A program made the translations under genes and the position numbers. DNA of 37,758 nucleotides from a virus: IMG/VR virus record IMGVR_UViG_3300034283_000797, positions 1-37,758 of that record. One strand, written 5' to 3'. Below, one piece after another: positions 8,408 through 13,976 of this stretch (positions within the stretch are counted from its first letter, which is position 1; each line of letters opens with the position of its first letter). The notes below the pieces were generated by a model, which ran no database searches, was not told the DNA's origin, and saw nothing but the letters and a program-made list of their open reading frames with translations.

Positions 8408-9045
8408 AGCGGCAATACCTCTTGCCGTAAACGCTTGGCAGCTAATTCGCAATACTTTTCCTCAATTTCAATGCCAATTGCTTTCCATTGAAGGTCTTTT
8501 GCTGCTCGTAAACTACTTCCACTTCCTGCAAAAGGGTCAAGCATCGTTCCAATTTTATGACATCTTAAAAATGGATACATTACATTCACAGGTTTTTCTG
8601 TTGGATGACGAAGACTAGAACCATTGATTCGTGGAACTCTTATAATGTCTGTGGGTCGATAAACAAAAAAATGATTGATTCCAGGGTAAAAAGCGCACCC
8701 TTCCCACTGTCTACCAAACTCATGTTGTAAATCCCCCATAGAATGGCTGCCTTTGTCCCAAACTATAAAACTTTTTGGTTTTGGAAGTTGATACAGATTA
8801 TCCCATCGACACCATACAAACATGGCAACTTTGTATTTAATTTCTTCAAATATCCAACTAGGAAACTTGTCATCATTTACAATGCCGCCTAATTGCTCAT
8901 GTTTTGCCCGCCAATTGCTGTGATAATCCATTCCATAAGGCGGATCAGTAAGCACCAAATCAACTGGCTCTAAATGAGGTAAAATATCCCTACAATCCCC
9001 GTGATATAAAGTAACGTAATTATCTTGGTAGTAAGGTTTAATCAC
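8404..9045 (-). CDS. Beta-class DNA methyltransferase (N6-adenine or N4-cytosine)
   Basis: A 213-aa S-adenosylmethionine-dependent methyltransferase. The catalytic DPPY motif is at residues 34-37, and the SAM-binding DPFAGSG motif follows near 170-176; this order defines the beta class (N6_N4_Mtase family). There is no partner endonuclease nearby, so it is probably an orphan enzyme that protects phage DNA from host restriction or marks it. The start is a GTG at 9045 overlapping the upstream stop as GTGA. It lies between the zinc-ribbon genes and the large terminase, a frequent location for phage methylases. The recognition sequence cannot be inferred. Confidence 0.9.
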   Translation of the reverse strand: MIKPYYQDNYVTLYHGDCRDILPHLEPVDLVLTDPPYGMDYHSNWRAKHEQLGGIVNDDKFPSWIFEEIKYKVAMFVWCRWDNLYQLPKPKSFIVWDKGSHSMGDLQHEFGRQWEGCAFYPGINHFFVYRPTDIIRVPRINGSSLRHPTEKPVNVMYPFLRCHKIGTMLDPFAGSGSSLRAAKDLQWKAIGIEIEEKYCELAAKRLRQEVLPL

Positions 9046-9251
9046 TTCCCACTCACCATCACCGCATTATCACTATAAATCCGCTCTACATTGCACTTGA
9101 AGTTCTGGCACACAAAGTAAGGTCCAGTCTCTCCAGCCTGTAAACTAACATACGGTTTATCATCGGCTACCTTAACCGTACTAATATACCCACAACCAGG
9201 ACACCTTTTAACCTCAGCATCACTTTCTTTAAGTCTGTGTTCTATCCCCAT
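9042..9251 (-). CDS. Zinc-ribbon protein
   Basis: A 69-aa protein with RCPGCGY near residue 17 and FVCQNFKC near residue 47, two Cys pairs that fit a zinc ribbon. It overlaps both neighbours by a few bases in the packaging part of the late operon. Function unknown; DNA or protein binding is a reasonable guess from the fold. Confidence 0.7.
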   Translation of the reverse strand: MGIEHRLKESDAEVKRCPGCGYISTVKVADDKPYVSLQAGETGPYFVCQNFKCNVERIYSDNAVMVSGK

Positions 9252-9424
9252 ACCCTGTCGTAATCCTCTTTAGTTACCTCGTGCTTACTCACCTCAATTA
9301 CACCCCTACAAAACCTAACCCTGCAATAAATAACCTCACTCATAGGTACTTCCATGCCTACCAACTTACAGTAAGGACACCTAAAGTATCTTAACCTCTC
9401 AACTACAACCTTCTTACGCTTCAC
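9242..9424 (-). CDS. Small zinc-ribbon protein
   Basis: A 60-aa basic protein with RCPYC at residues 15-19 and a second Cys pair (YCRVRFC) at about 33-39, consistent with a zinc ribbon. The start is GTG at 9424, fused to the TGA of the small terminase gene as GTGA, so it is read by translational coupling. It is the first of two successive small ribbon proteins between the terminase subunit genes. Role unknown. Confidence 0.65.
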   Translation of the reverse strand: MKRKKVVVERLRYFRCPYCKLVGMEVPMSEVIYCRVRFCRGVIEVSKHEVTKEDYDRVWG

Positions 9425-9897
9425 TCTTTATCCAAATACCGCTGGATAAACTCTTCCTTGGTTAATGGCTTAGAACTAACAACACTCCTAACCTCTCCAG
9501 AAATCTCAATCTGATGCTGCTCACTCCACCCTAGCTTAGTCTTTAACAAGTGAAGCAATACAGGCGTATTACCATTCATAGCCTCAGACACAGCCACAGA
9601 AGCTAATCCACGCTGCATCTCAGCCTGACCCTCTAGGAACTCCTCTAGGTAATACTTCTCTAGCAAATGCGTCGATAAGCGTGCTGCAAGCGCCGTAGAC
9701 GACTTAGAAAGACCTAGCCTGGCTAAGTCCCGTATCTGTAAACCAAGCTGCTCATTCTTAACGTGGTGCCTTGTATGCGGTATCTCACGCAATACAGGTG
9801 GCAATACCTCTACTTCAGGATTTTTTATAATAGGCTCAAACCCAGCAACTTCATCTCGTTTTAAATCGTCGTCAGTCATAAAAACTCTATTAGGCAA
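9421..9897 (-). CDS. Terminase small subunit-like protein
   Basis: A 158-aa protein. The centre (about 52-85) is a helical, DNA-binding-like region (IRDLARLGLSKSSTALAARL). It is followed by the segment GNTPVLLHLLKTKLGWSE, which matches the GN..ML.WL.K..LGW pattern near the C terminus of many small terminases. Small terminases recognise the packaging site and recruit the large subunit. Four genes and about 1.5 kb separate it from the large terminase start, but the whole run is one overlapping operon. The call rests on pattern and location, so moderate confidence. Confidence 0.7.
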   Translation of the reverse strand: MPNRVFMTDDDLKRDEVAGFEPIIKNPEVEVLPPVLREIPHTRHHVKNEQLGLQIRDLARLGLSKSSTALAARLSTHLLEKYYLEEFLEGQAEMQRGLASVAVSEAMNGNTPVLLHLLKTKLGWSEQHQIEISGEVRSVVSSKPLTKEEFIQRYLDKE

Positions 9898-10147
9898 ATG
9901 CAGAACAATGTTTGAGTAATGTACTGGGATTTTTATATGCGGGATTGGATATATACATAACCGGTACCCTGCTTGTTTTCAAAATCGTTTTGGTTTTGGA
10001 AACTGTAGCTATGGAAAGGGATTCTAAGCCGTTGGAATCATTACCGAAATCAGGATAGGTAACTAGTTTTCTAATACTAGTAAGCAACCTAGCAGTACCT
10101 TGGCTCATGTAACTATGCGATATCATTGAGTAACTGTCCGAACTCAT
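9890..10147 (-). CDS. Hypothetical 85-aa ORF between XRE regulator and small terminase
   Basis: An open frame with an ATG at 10147 that overlaps the XRE gene end by 35 bases and the small terminase start by 8. The product is Ser/Thr/Lys-rich with no motif I recognise. The ribosome site is weak and the amino-acid composition is less gene-like than its neighbours. The interval may instead be an untranslated leader; it contains two ACTAGT hexamers (10062-10084 region) that can pair. It is listed because no better gene covers the interval. Confidence 0.35.
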   Translation of the reverse strand: MSSDSYSMISHSYMSQGTARLLTSIRKLVTYPDFGNDSNGLESLSIATVSKTKTILKTSRVPVMYISNPAYKNPSTLLKHCSAFA

Positions 10148-10412
10148 CCCATGTCATACCGCTAGCGTTGAACAGTACGCCTATCTCGATTGGGTGATAC
10201 AGCTGTTTGGTGCGCTCACGATAGCGTAATGAGCCATAGGATACGCCGATATGCTTAGCGAACTCACTCCTACCCATCTTGAGATGATAGCGTACTGCAC
10301 GGTATAGGTTACCCCTAGAACTACGTAGGGTATGTCTGAACCCTTCTAGTACAGTACACGGCGGGACATAAAACTTATTCTTTCGAGGATGGCTCACTGT
10401 GAACCCTAGCAT
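10113..10412 (-). CDS. XRE/Cro-type transcriptional regulator
   Basis: A 99-aa protein with a helix-turn-helix at about residues 37-70. The segment HLKMGRSEFAKHIGVSYGSL reads like the helix 2-turn-helix 3 of Cro/C1-type repressors and is followed by an RYRERTKQ helix. It is the first gene of the leftward late operon and is divergent from the early operon starting at 10540. The 127-bp gap holds two near-identical 19-bp repeats, one just before this gene and one overlapping the early -10. I infer it controls the early/late decision by binding those repeats. A lysogeny role cannot be claimed because no integrase is present. Confidence 0.75.
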   Translation of the reverse strand: MLGFTVSHPRKNKFYVPPCTVLEGFRHTLRSSRGNLYRAVRYHLKMGRSEFAKHIGVSYGSLRYRERTKQLYHPIEIGVLFNASGMTWDEFGQLLNDIA

Positions 10413-10421
10413 ATCTCACCA

Positions 10422-10440
10422 GTAAACTATTTTTCATTGA
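10422..10440 (+). promoter_or_regulatory. Operator-like repeat 1
   Basis: This 19-bp element lies 10 bases upstream of the XRE start codon. It matches the element at 10490-10508 at 16 of 19 positions, with the core GTAAACTATT and the end ATTGA. Its place suggests autoregulation of the XRE gene. Confidence 0.55.
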
Positions 10441-10467
10441 AGCGCAAAAATAATAATCCGATAATAC

Positions 10468-10496
10468 TTGCATGGTCATCATACTTGCTGTAAACT
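10468..10496 (+). promoter_or_regulatory. Candidate early promoter
   Basis: TTGCAT (10468-10473) and TAAACT (10491-10496) are separated by 17 bases and resemble -35 and -10 boxes (3 of 6 and 4 of 6 to consensus). The -10 lies inside the second operator-like repeat, so a bound repressor would block it. It would drive the genes from 10540. Confidence 0.45.
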
Positions 10497-10508
10497 ATTC
10501 TGTATTGA
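10490..10508 (+). promoter_or_regulatory. Operator-like repeat 2
   Basis: Second copy of the 19-bp element (16 of 19 identical to 10422-10440), overlapping the proposed early -10 box. A GCTGTAAAC motif at 10487-10495 overlaps its left end and recurs before other early genes. Confidence 0.55.
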
Positions 10509-10539
10509 GTAAGTAACTGATAGTAACTAGGGAGAATAT

Positions 10540-10737
10540 ATGAGCACACTATACGTTTACAATATTGAGAGTAACGAACATATAGCGACAATTACAGGTA
10601 GCAGCAACGCTAGTTGCGAGGCTGTAGCCAACGAGCGTTATGGCTCCAACGATTATGCCTGGACCTACTCACCTGCGTTTGGCCTTGCTGACGGGCTTAG
10701 GTATATCGGTGACGCTGTAGAAATTAACGCTAACTAA
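10540..10737 (+). CDS. Hypothetical early protein, 65 aa
   Basis: The first gene of the rightward arm, with a good ribosome site (AGGGAG eight bases before the ATG). The product starts MSTLYVYNIESNEHI and contains ITGSSNASCEAVANERYGSN, a pattern of small phage proteins without known function. It is probably expressed from the promoter at 10468-10496 and followed closely by two more small genes. Confidence 0.75.
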   Translation: MSTLYVYNIESNEHIATITGSSNASCEAVANERYGSNDYAWTYSPAFGLADGLRYIGDAVEINAN

Positions 10738-10751
10738 CCAAAGGAGAATAT

Positions 10752-10835
10752 ATGAGCACATTCGACCGCATCTTGAGCATAGCAGCGCCGTTAGTCAGCG
10801 GCATTGTAGGTATAATCTGTTTAATAACGAGGTAG
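10752..10835 (+). CDS. 27-aa single-span membrane peptide
   Basis: A tiny ORF, MSTFDRIL then a hydrophobic stretch (SIAAPLVSGIVGIICLI) and TR, preceded by AAGGAG at the right distance. The spacing to both neighbours is tight (14 and 4 bases), which supports expression as part of the same operon. One transmembrane helix is predicted from composition. Function unknown. Confidence 0.6.
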   Translation: MSTFDRILSIAAPLVSGIVGIICLITR

Positions 10836-10839
10836 GTAT

Positions 10840-11052
10840 ATGAGCAAGAAACTAAAGAGTTTTCCTGTTGGTGTCGTATCTGCTCCAACGGTAGTTATTG
10901 ATGAAAACGGTCAATATCGAATCGGTAAAGTAGCAGTAAATGAGAATAACGATCTTTGCGTGAGGTACTACTTGCCGATAAACAGAACAGACCGGAAGCA
11001 TATTAAGACCTGCAAAGATAACTCTACGCCTCAAATAGCTGTTTACGAATAA
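10840..11052 (+). CDS. Hypothetical early protein, 70 aa
   Basis: A small soluble protein starting four bases after the 27-aa gene, with GAGGTAG upstream. It contains a strand-rich middle (APTVVIDENGQYRIGKVAV) and no motif I can name. It ends the first early group, before a palindromic segment and the oppositely oriented initiator gene. Confidence 0.65.
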   Translation: MSKKLKSFPVGVVSAPTVVIDENGQYRIGKVAVNENNDLCVRYYLPINRTDRKHIKTCKDNSTPQIAVYE

Positions 11053-11056
11053 CCCC

Positions 11057-11096
11057 CTACAAGCCCCTAGGTTGCATCCACCTTGTAGCCTAGGGG
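11057..11096. terminator. Interlocked inverted repeats between convergent genes
   Basis: Two perfect inverted repeats interleave: CTACAAG (11057-11063) pairs with CTTGTAG (11082-11088), and CCCCTAGG (11064-11071) pairs with CCTAGGGG (11089-11096). Order is a, b, a', b' with no spacer between a and b or a' and b', so the hairpins are mutually exclusive. The element sits between the convergent early genes and the initiator gene, a usual place for a bidirectional terminator. No clear T-run follows on either strand, so the terminator call is tentative. Confidence 0.5.
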
Positions 11097-11152
11097 TATC
11101 CCTACCTCTACCCTTTATAGTTTAACAGCGACCATCCTAGAGGCTTTTAAGC

Positions 11153-11794
11153 CTATTCAGGTAGGTCACTCCAGTCACCTTTACCATTCCAAGTCTTTTC
11201 AGGGTGAACAAGCTTAGCCTTGCGAAGCGTAGTTCTAGTCTCTGGGTCGAACTTAATTAGAAAAGAGCCATGGTCTTCCCAACCTTGAGGATCATTTCTT
11301 AAAGCGTTTAATCGAAGGCGTAGTTCTTTTTCTTTTTCTGATTCTTTAGCCATAGGTTCCTTTTCTGTTTCCTTAAATACTAAATCACTCTTTAGTAATT
11401 TCTTATTAGTAATATCTTTATTAGTAATCTCTTTATTAGTAGTGAGCACGTCGTACCCCCTCATCTGAGTATCTCTTACCCCCTCACTGAGTATCTTATA
11501 CCCCCTCTGGGGGTACGAAATACCCCCTTTGTCGGTCAGTGTTAAGATGCGTTTTCGTTTGTAATGAGAGATTGCAAGGTACCCTTTTCCGACTAAACTT
11601 TTTACCGTGTTTTGTACTGTTTTTTCCGAAAAGCCTGTTTCAGCCGCGATGGTTTTACGAGAAGAAAAACACGGCTTACCTTTCGCTTGCCATTCCGCAA
11701 CATAAGCAAGCACGATAGTTTCGTACGGTCCCAGAATCAAAAGTAACGCTTTGTTTACGTTGAAAAACGCATTGAGAGATGGTATCTTTGGCAT
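11153..11794 (-). CDS. Winged-helix replication initiator-like protein
   Basis: A 213-aa protein. Residues 22-92 form a winged helix-turn-helix of the HTH_36 type, with PYETIVLAYVAEW, SRKTIAAETGFSEKTVQNTV as the recognition region and GYLAISHYKRKRILTLT as the wing. Such domains are found in plasmid and phage initiators, including lambda O-like proteins, and in some regulators. Residues 90-114 are encoded by four iterons and residues 116-139 by an AT-rich repeat. The C-terminal 70 residues are charged and may contact a helicase or loader. It is the only leftward gene inside the early arm. I infer that it binds the iterons in its own gene and opens the origin; no helicase gene is seen, so host proteins would be recruited. 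Confidence 0.75.
   Translation of the reverse strand: MPKIPSLNAFFNVNKALLLILGPYETIVLAYVAEWQAKGKPCFSSRKTIAAETGFSEKTVQNTVKSLVGKGYLAISHYKRKRILTLTDKGGISYPQRGYKILSEGVRDTQMRGYDVLTTNKEITNKDITNKKLLKSDLVFKETEKEPMAKESEKEKELRLRLNALRNDPQGWEDHGSFLIKFDPETRTTLRKAKLVHPEKTWNGKGDWSDLPE
11403..11527. other. Putative replication origin (iterons plus AT-rich repeats)
   Basis: Four copies of TACCCCC(T/C-rich) start at 11454, 11477, 11499 and 11521, spaced 23, 22 and 22 bases. The first two share TACCCCCTCA..CTGAGTATCT; an inverted copy (GGGGGTA, 11509-11515) lies between the third and fourth. Beside them, at 11403-11441, three copies of TTATTAGTA recur every 15 bases in a strongly AT-rich stretch. Iterons followed by an AT-rich element inside an initiator gene is the lambda ori arrangement. 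Confidence 0.65.
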
Positions 11795-11809
11795 ATCAGT
11801 TCCTTTTTA

Positions 11810-11845
11810 AAGAGCGGGTTTTACTTTCGACGGTAGCCCGCTCTT
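11810..11845. terminator. 9-bp hairpin between initiator gene and early operon 2
   Basis: AAGAGCGGG (11810-11818) is perfectly complementary to CCCGCTCTT (11837-11845), with an 18-base loop. On the plus strand it is followed by GTTTTATTT, so it can act as an intrinsic terminator for rightward transcripts. On the minus strand the same hairpin lies just before the AGGA ribosome site of the initiator gene and could also tune its translation. Confidence 0.6.
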
Positions 11846-11918
11846 GTTTTATTTCCCCTACTTATACCCTCTCACGAAATAACCGTAAAGAAATAATAAA
11901 AAATACCGAATCTATTAG

Positions 11919-11972
11919 TTGCTTGCTGTAATCTTTTCTGTCATAGTGATGCTGTAAACAGTAAATTGTTTA
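11919..11972 (+). promoter_or_regulatory. Candidate promoter and operator of early operon 2
   Basis: TTGCTT (11919-11924) and CATAGT (11942-11947) are 17 bases apart and can serve as -35 and -10. GCTGTAAWC occurs twice (11925-11933, 11951-11959). An inverted repeat TAAACA-6 nt-TGTTTA (11955-11972) follows directly after the -10, where a repressor would block transcription. Confidence 0.45.
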
Positions 11973-11991
11973 TGTAACTAAGGAGACAAAT

Positions 11992-12297
11992 ATGAAACAA
12001 GTAATGTTGAAAGTAGGTAAAATGCGGAAAGCTGATGAGTGCGTTGTTTATCCAGTTGATTCAACAAATCCAAACAGACGATTTGTTCAAGGGGACCGCC
12101 TTGTCATGATTGTGGATATAACAACGGGGAAAGCTCGATGTAACTACAAGACCGGATCAACCTATTGCAATAGTTTGCATTTAATTAATCATCCAAACAT
12201 TGAGATTCACCAATTATCACCAGAAGATATACAAGCGATAGTTGATGCTACGCCTAAATCCGGTGATAAAATTGGCGGCAATGTGTTTGTAGCTTAA
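11992..12297 (+). CDS. Hypothetical early protein, 101 aa
   Basis: The first gene of the second early group, with AAGGAG ending eight bases before the ATG. It has no recognised domain; the middle contains a two-Cys segment (RCNYKTGSTYC). The end is followed by the ribosome site of the next gene (AAAGGAG), so the group is one operon. Confidence 0.7.
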   Translation: MKQVMLKVGKMRKADECVVYPVDSTNPNRRFVQGDRLVMIVDITTGKARCNYKTGSTYCNSLHLINHPNIEIHQLSPEDIQAIVDATPKSGDKIGGNVFVA

Positions 12298-12310
12298 AGG
12301 AGAACTAATC

Positions 12311-12628
12311 ATGAAAAGAATAATCACAGCACTAGCATTTTTACCCTGTCTGGCTTCGGCGCAATCCAATGACCCTGTCAGTGACGTATTTAGAGAGGCA
12401 TATGGGCTAAGACAACAGCTAGCCCCCGTGTACGGGCTACCAGTTCAGCCAGTGTTACCAATCCCACAGGATAACGGACCTTGGGGCACTGGGTACAGCA
12501 TCGTGACAACCACCAAGCCCAAGCGGAACATTTTCGACTCTGATTTAACAGGCGAGGAAACAGTTCAGCGGGTAGTGCCTAATGATGCTCTTGGGCAACC
12601 GCTTAAGGGATTCGATTTTGGATATTAA
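12311..12628 (+). CDS. Small secreted proline-rich protein
   Basis: A 105-aa protein with a clear Sec signal peptide: MKR, a hydrophobic core (IITALAFLPCLASA) and a probable cleavage after SAQ or SA. The mature part of about 87 residues is rich in Pro and Gly, with YGLPVQPVLPIPQDNGPWG. A strong AAAGGAG precedes the start. It is followed by a lipoprotein, a small membrane protein and a membrane-anchored transglycosylase, so the group acts in the cell envelope. Superinfection exclusion or lysis are both possible; no homologue is recognised. Confidence 0.75.
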   Translation: MKRIITALAFLPCLASAQSNDPVSDVFREAYGLRQQLAPVYGLPVQPVLPIPQDNGPWGTGYSIVTTTKPKRNIFDSDLTGEETVQRVVPNDALGQPLKGFDFGY

Positions 12629-12655
12629 GCAGTACAACAACTAGGAGAAATGTAT

Positions 12656-12859
12656 ATGCAAACAATAGTACGAGTAGGCTACGCAATAGTCGCAGTGATT
12701 ACCCTTATCGCCCTTCAAGGCTGTACGGGTATTGAGATGGGTGGAAAGCTGTGGATAAGTCGAGTGGACGAACGCCAAGAATCGCAGAAAACCCATAATA
12801 TTCCGCTCAAATGTTACTTGTGGCAGGACTGTTCACAAGCTGTGGAAAACTTAAAGTAA
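12656..12859 (+). CDS. Small lipoprotein
   Basis: A 67-aa protein read from the ATG at 12656, eight bases after AGGAG; an ATG at 12650 is too close to the ribosome site. A hydrophobic signal (VGYAIVAVITLIALQGC) ends in a lipobox-like LQGC with C23 as the lipidated residue. The mature part has two further Cys (KCYLWQDC). Being expressed with early genes, an envelope role such as blocking a second infection is plausible, as with known phage lipoproteins, but this is inference. It is not proline-rich like Rz1. Confidence 0.7.
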   Translation: MQTIVRVGYAIVAVITLIALQGCTGIEMGGKLWISRVDERQESQKTHNIPLKCYLWQDCSQAVENLK

Positions 12860-12869
12860 GGAGGCATAA

Positions 12870-13034
12870 ATGAAAGCTATCAAAGACCTATTGTTCACGC
12901 CTACGGGCATCGCTGTAACTGTTCTACACCTAGCTTTTTTCGTGGGCGTAGTGACCTGCGCCGTTGGGTTTCGTGTCTATGTACTAGGGGATGACCCTGC
13001 GGCTGCCGTTAAAGCCACAGTCACCCGACGATGA
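12870..13034 (+). CDS. 54-aa membrane protein (holin candidate)
   Basis: A short ORF with AAGGAGG seven bases before its ATG. Residues 11-40 are hydrophobic (TGIAVTVLHLAFFVGVVTCA), giving one or two membrane spans, followed by a charged tail ending TVTRR. The stop overlaps the start of the lytic transglycosylase gene as ATGA. This small-membrane-protein plus muralytic-enzyme pair resembles a holin-endolysin couple, although the early location is unusual for lysis genes. Confidence 0.65.
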   Translation: MKAIKDLLFTPTGIAVTVLHLAFFVGVVTCAVGFRVYVLGDDPAAAVKATVTRR

Positions 13035-13519
13035 GCCAAGAAGCAAGTAGCGGCTGGTTATGCGCTGCAATTGTCGTATTGGCTTGCTACACGGCGTTAC
13101 CTGAGACCCTTGTCTACCATCAGACCAGGCTACTTCGTGCTCCTATAGAGCCTTCCAGAGGCTTAATAGAAGCAGAGGTAGACCGAGCGGCTAAGGCGTA
13201 CCAACTCCACCCCAGATTGCTTCATGCGCTGGTAAAAGTGGAGTCTGGGTATCGTCAGCAAGCTGTCTCACCTGTTGGAGCACTTGGTCTAAGCCAGGTC
13301 ATGCCAGCGAATTACCGCCGTTGTGGGCTTAAAGATGCTGGAGAGTTGTTTGACCCAGTTTCAAACCTACGGTGCGGTGCGTTGATACTACGACAAGAGA
13401 TAGACCGACTTGGCAGCCTTAGAGACGCTCTCACAGTCTACAACTGTGGGCGTGTTCAATGCCGAGAAGGTAAACAATATGCGAATAAAGTATTAAACCT
13501 GTTTACAGCGAAAGGATAA
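13031..13519 (+). CDS. Membrane-anchored lytic transglycosylase (SLT family)
   Basis: A 162-aa protein. Residues 9-22 are hydrophobic and uncleaved-looking (WLCAAIVVLACYTA), a membrane anchor or a signal-anchor-release segment. The SLT domain follows, with LLHALVKVESGYRQQA carrying the catalytic Glu at residue 71, then the conserved GALGLSQVMPAN and a late VYNCG. Such enzymes cleave the glycan strands of murein in the periplasm. It starts inside the stop of the 54-aa membrane gene (ATGA). Either it is a signal-anchored endolysin, or it opens murein locally early in infection; the separate transglycosylase domain in the virion protein at 21131-23095 argues for distinct jobs. Confidence 0.88.
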   Translation: MSQEASSGWLCAAIVVLACYTALPETLVYHQTRLLRAPIEPSRGLIEAEVDRAAKAYQLHPRLLHALVKVESGYRQQAVSPVGALGLSQVMPANYRRCGLKDAGELFDPVSNLRCGALILRQEIDRLGSLRDALTVYNCGRVQCREGKQYANKVLNLFTAKG

Positions 13520-13560
13520 TGCTGTAATCAGTAGGAACCTTTTGTAACTAGGAGGAACAA

Positions 13561-13785
13561 ATGATCGTAAAAACAATCAACAGAAAAACAGTGTCACTTG
13601 AACACAACGGCTACGCTTTTGATGTTGAAGTGAGAAGTGAAGACGGGCGCATTCATTTCACACCGTTAAAAGGGTGGGGAAGTTTAGAATTACACACACA
13701 ACAACCGTCGGAAACATTGCTCGAAGCAATAGACGAGGCAGTTTACAACGCTAACCCAGAGTTCTGGATAACTGAGGGTATATGA
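13561..13785 (+). CDS. Hypothetical early protein, 74 aa
   Basis: It begins after an AGGAGG site in a 41-base gap that also carries GCTGTAATC at 13521-13529. The product is a strand-rich small protein (TVSLEHNGYAFDVEVRSEDG) without recognised motifs. The stop overlaps the next gene by four bases (ATGA). Confidence 0.7.
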   Translation: MIVKTINRKTVSLEHNGYAFDVEVRSEDGRIHFTPLKGWGSLELHTQQPSETLLEAIDEAVYNANPEFWITEGI

Positions 13786-13976
13786 CCGAAACAGTTGAGT
13801 GTGTTGAGTGTGGGTATGAACAACCCGCCGATGAATACGATGCTAAGGCACCATGCGCAGGCTGTAGGGCACTAGATGACTATCTGGAGAACTACGGGCA
13901 GCGCAGGGAGCAACAAAACGAACAGAGCTGGTACGAGTTTTGGCAAGAATGTGAACGAATCAAAGGAAAACTATGA
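13782..13976 (+). CDS. Small zinc-finger-like protein
   Basis: A 64-aa acidic protein with CVECGYEQP near residue 7 and a second pair CAGC near residue 26, giving a four-Cys zinc site. The rest is helical and charged. It overlaps both neighbours by four bases (ATGA), placing it in the same translational unit as the annealase that follows. Function unknown; a recombination or regulatory partner is possible from location. Confidence 0.7.
   Translation: MTETVECVECGYEQPADEYDAKAPCAGCRALDDYLENYGQRREQQNEQSWYEFWQECERIKGKL

Noticed and set aside
8408-8452. TTG start of the large terminase at 8452
   Set aside because: It would overlap the methyltransferase by 49 bases; the GTG at 8407 gives the GTGA overlap used by neighbouring genes and has AGAGG upstream.
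9890-10412. Lysogeny module
   Set aside because: An XRE regulator and operators exist, but there is no integrase, excisionase or attachment-site evidence, so lysogeny cannot be supported.
11401-11530. CRISPR-like array
   Set aside because: The repeats are short, imperfect, inside a coding gene and spaced at 22-23 bases without unique spacers of usual size; iterons explain them better.
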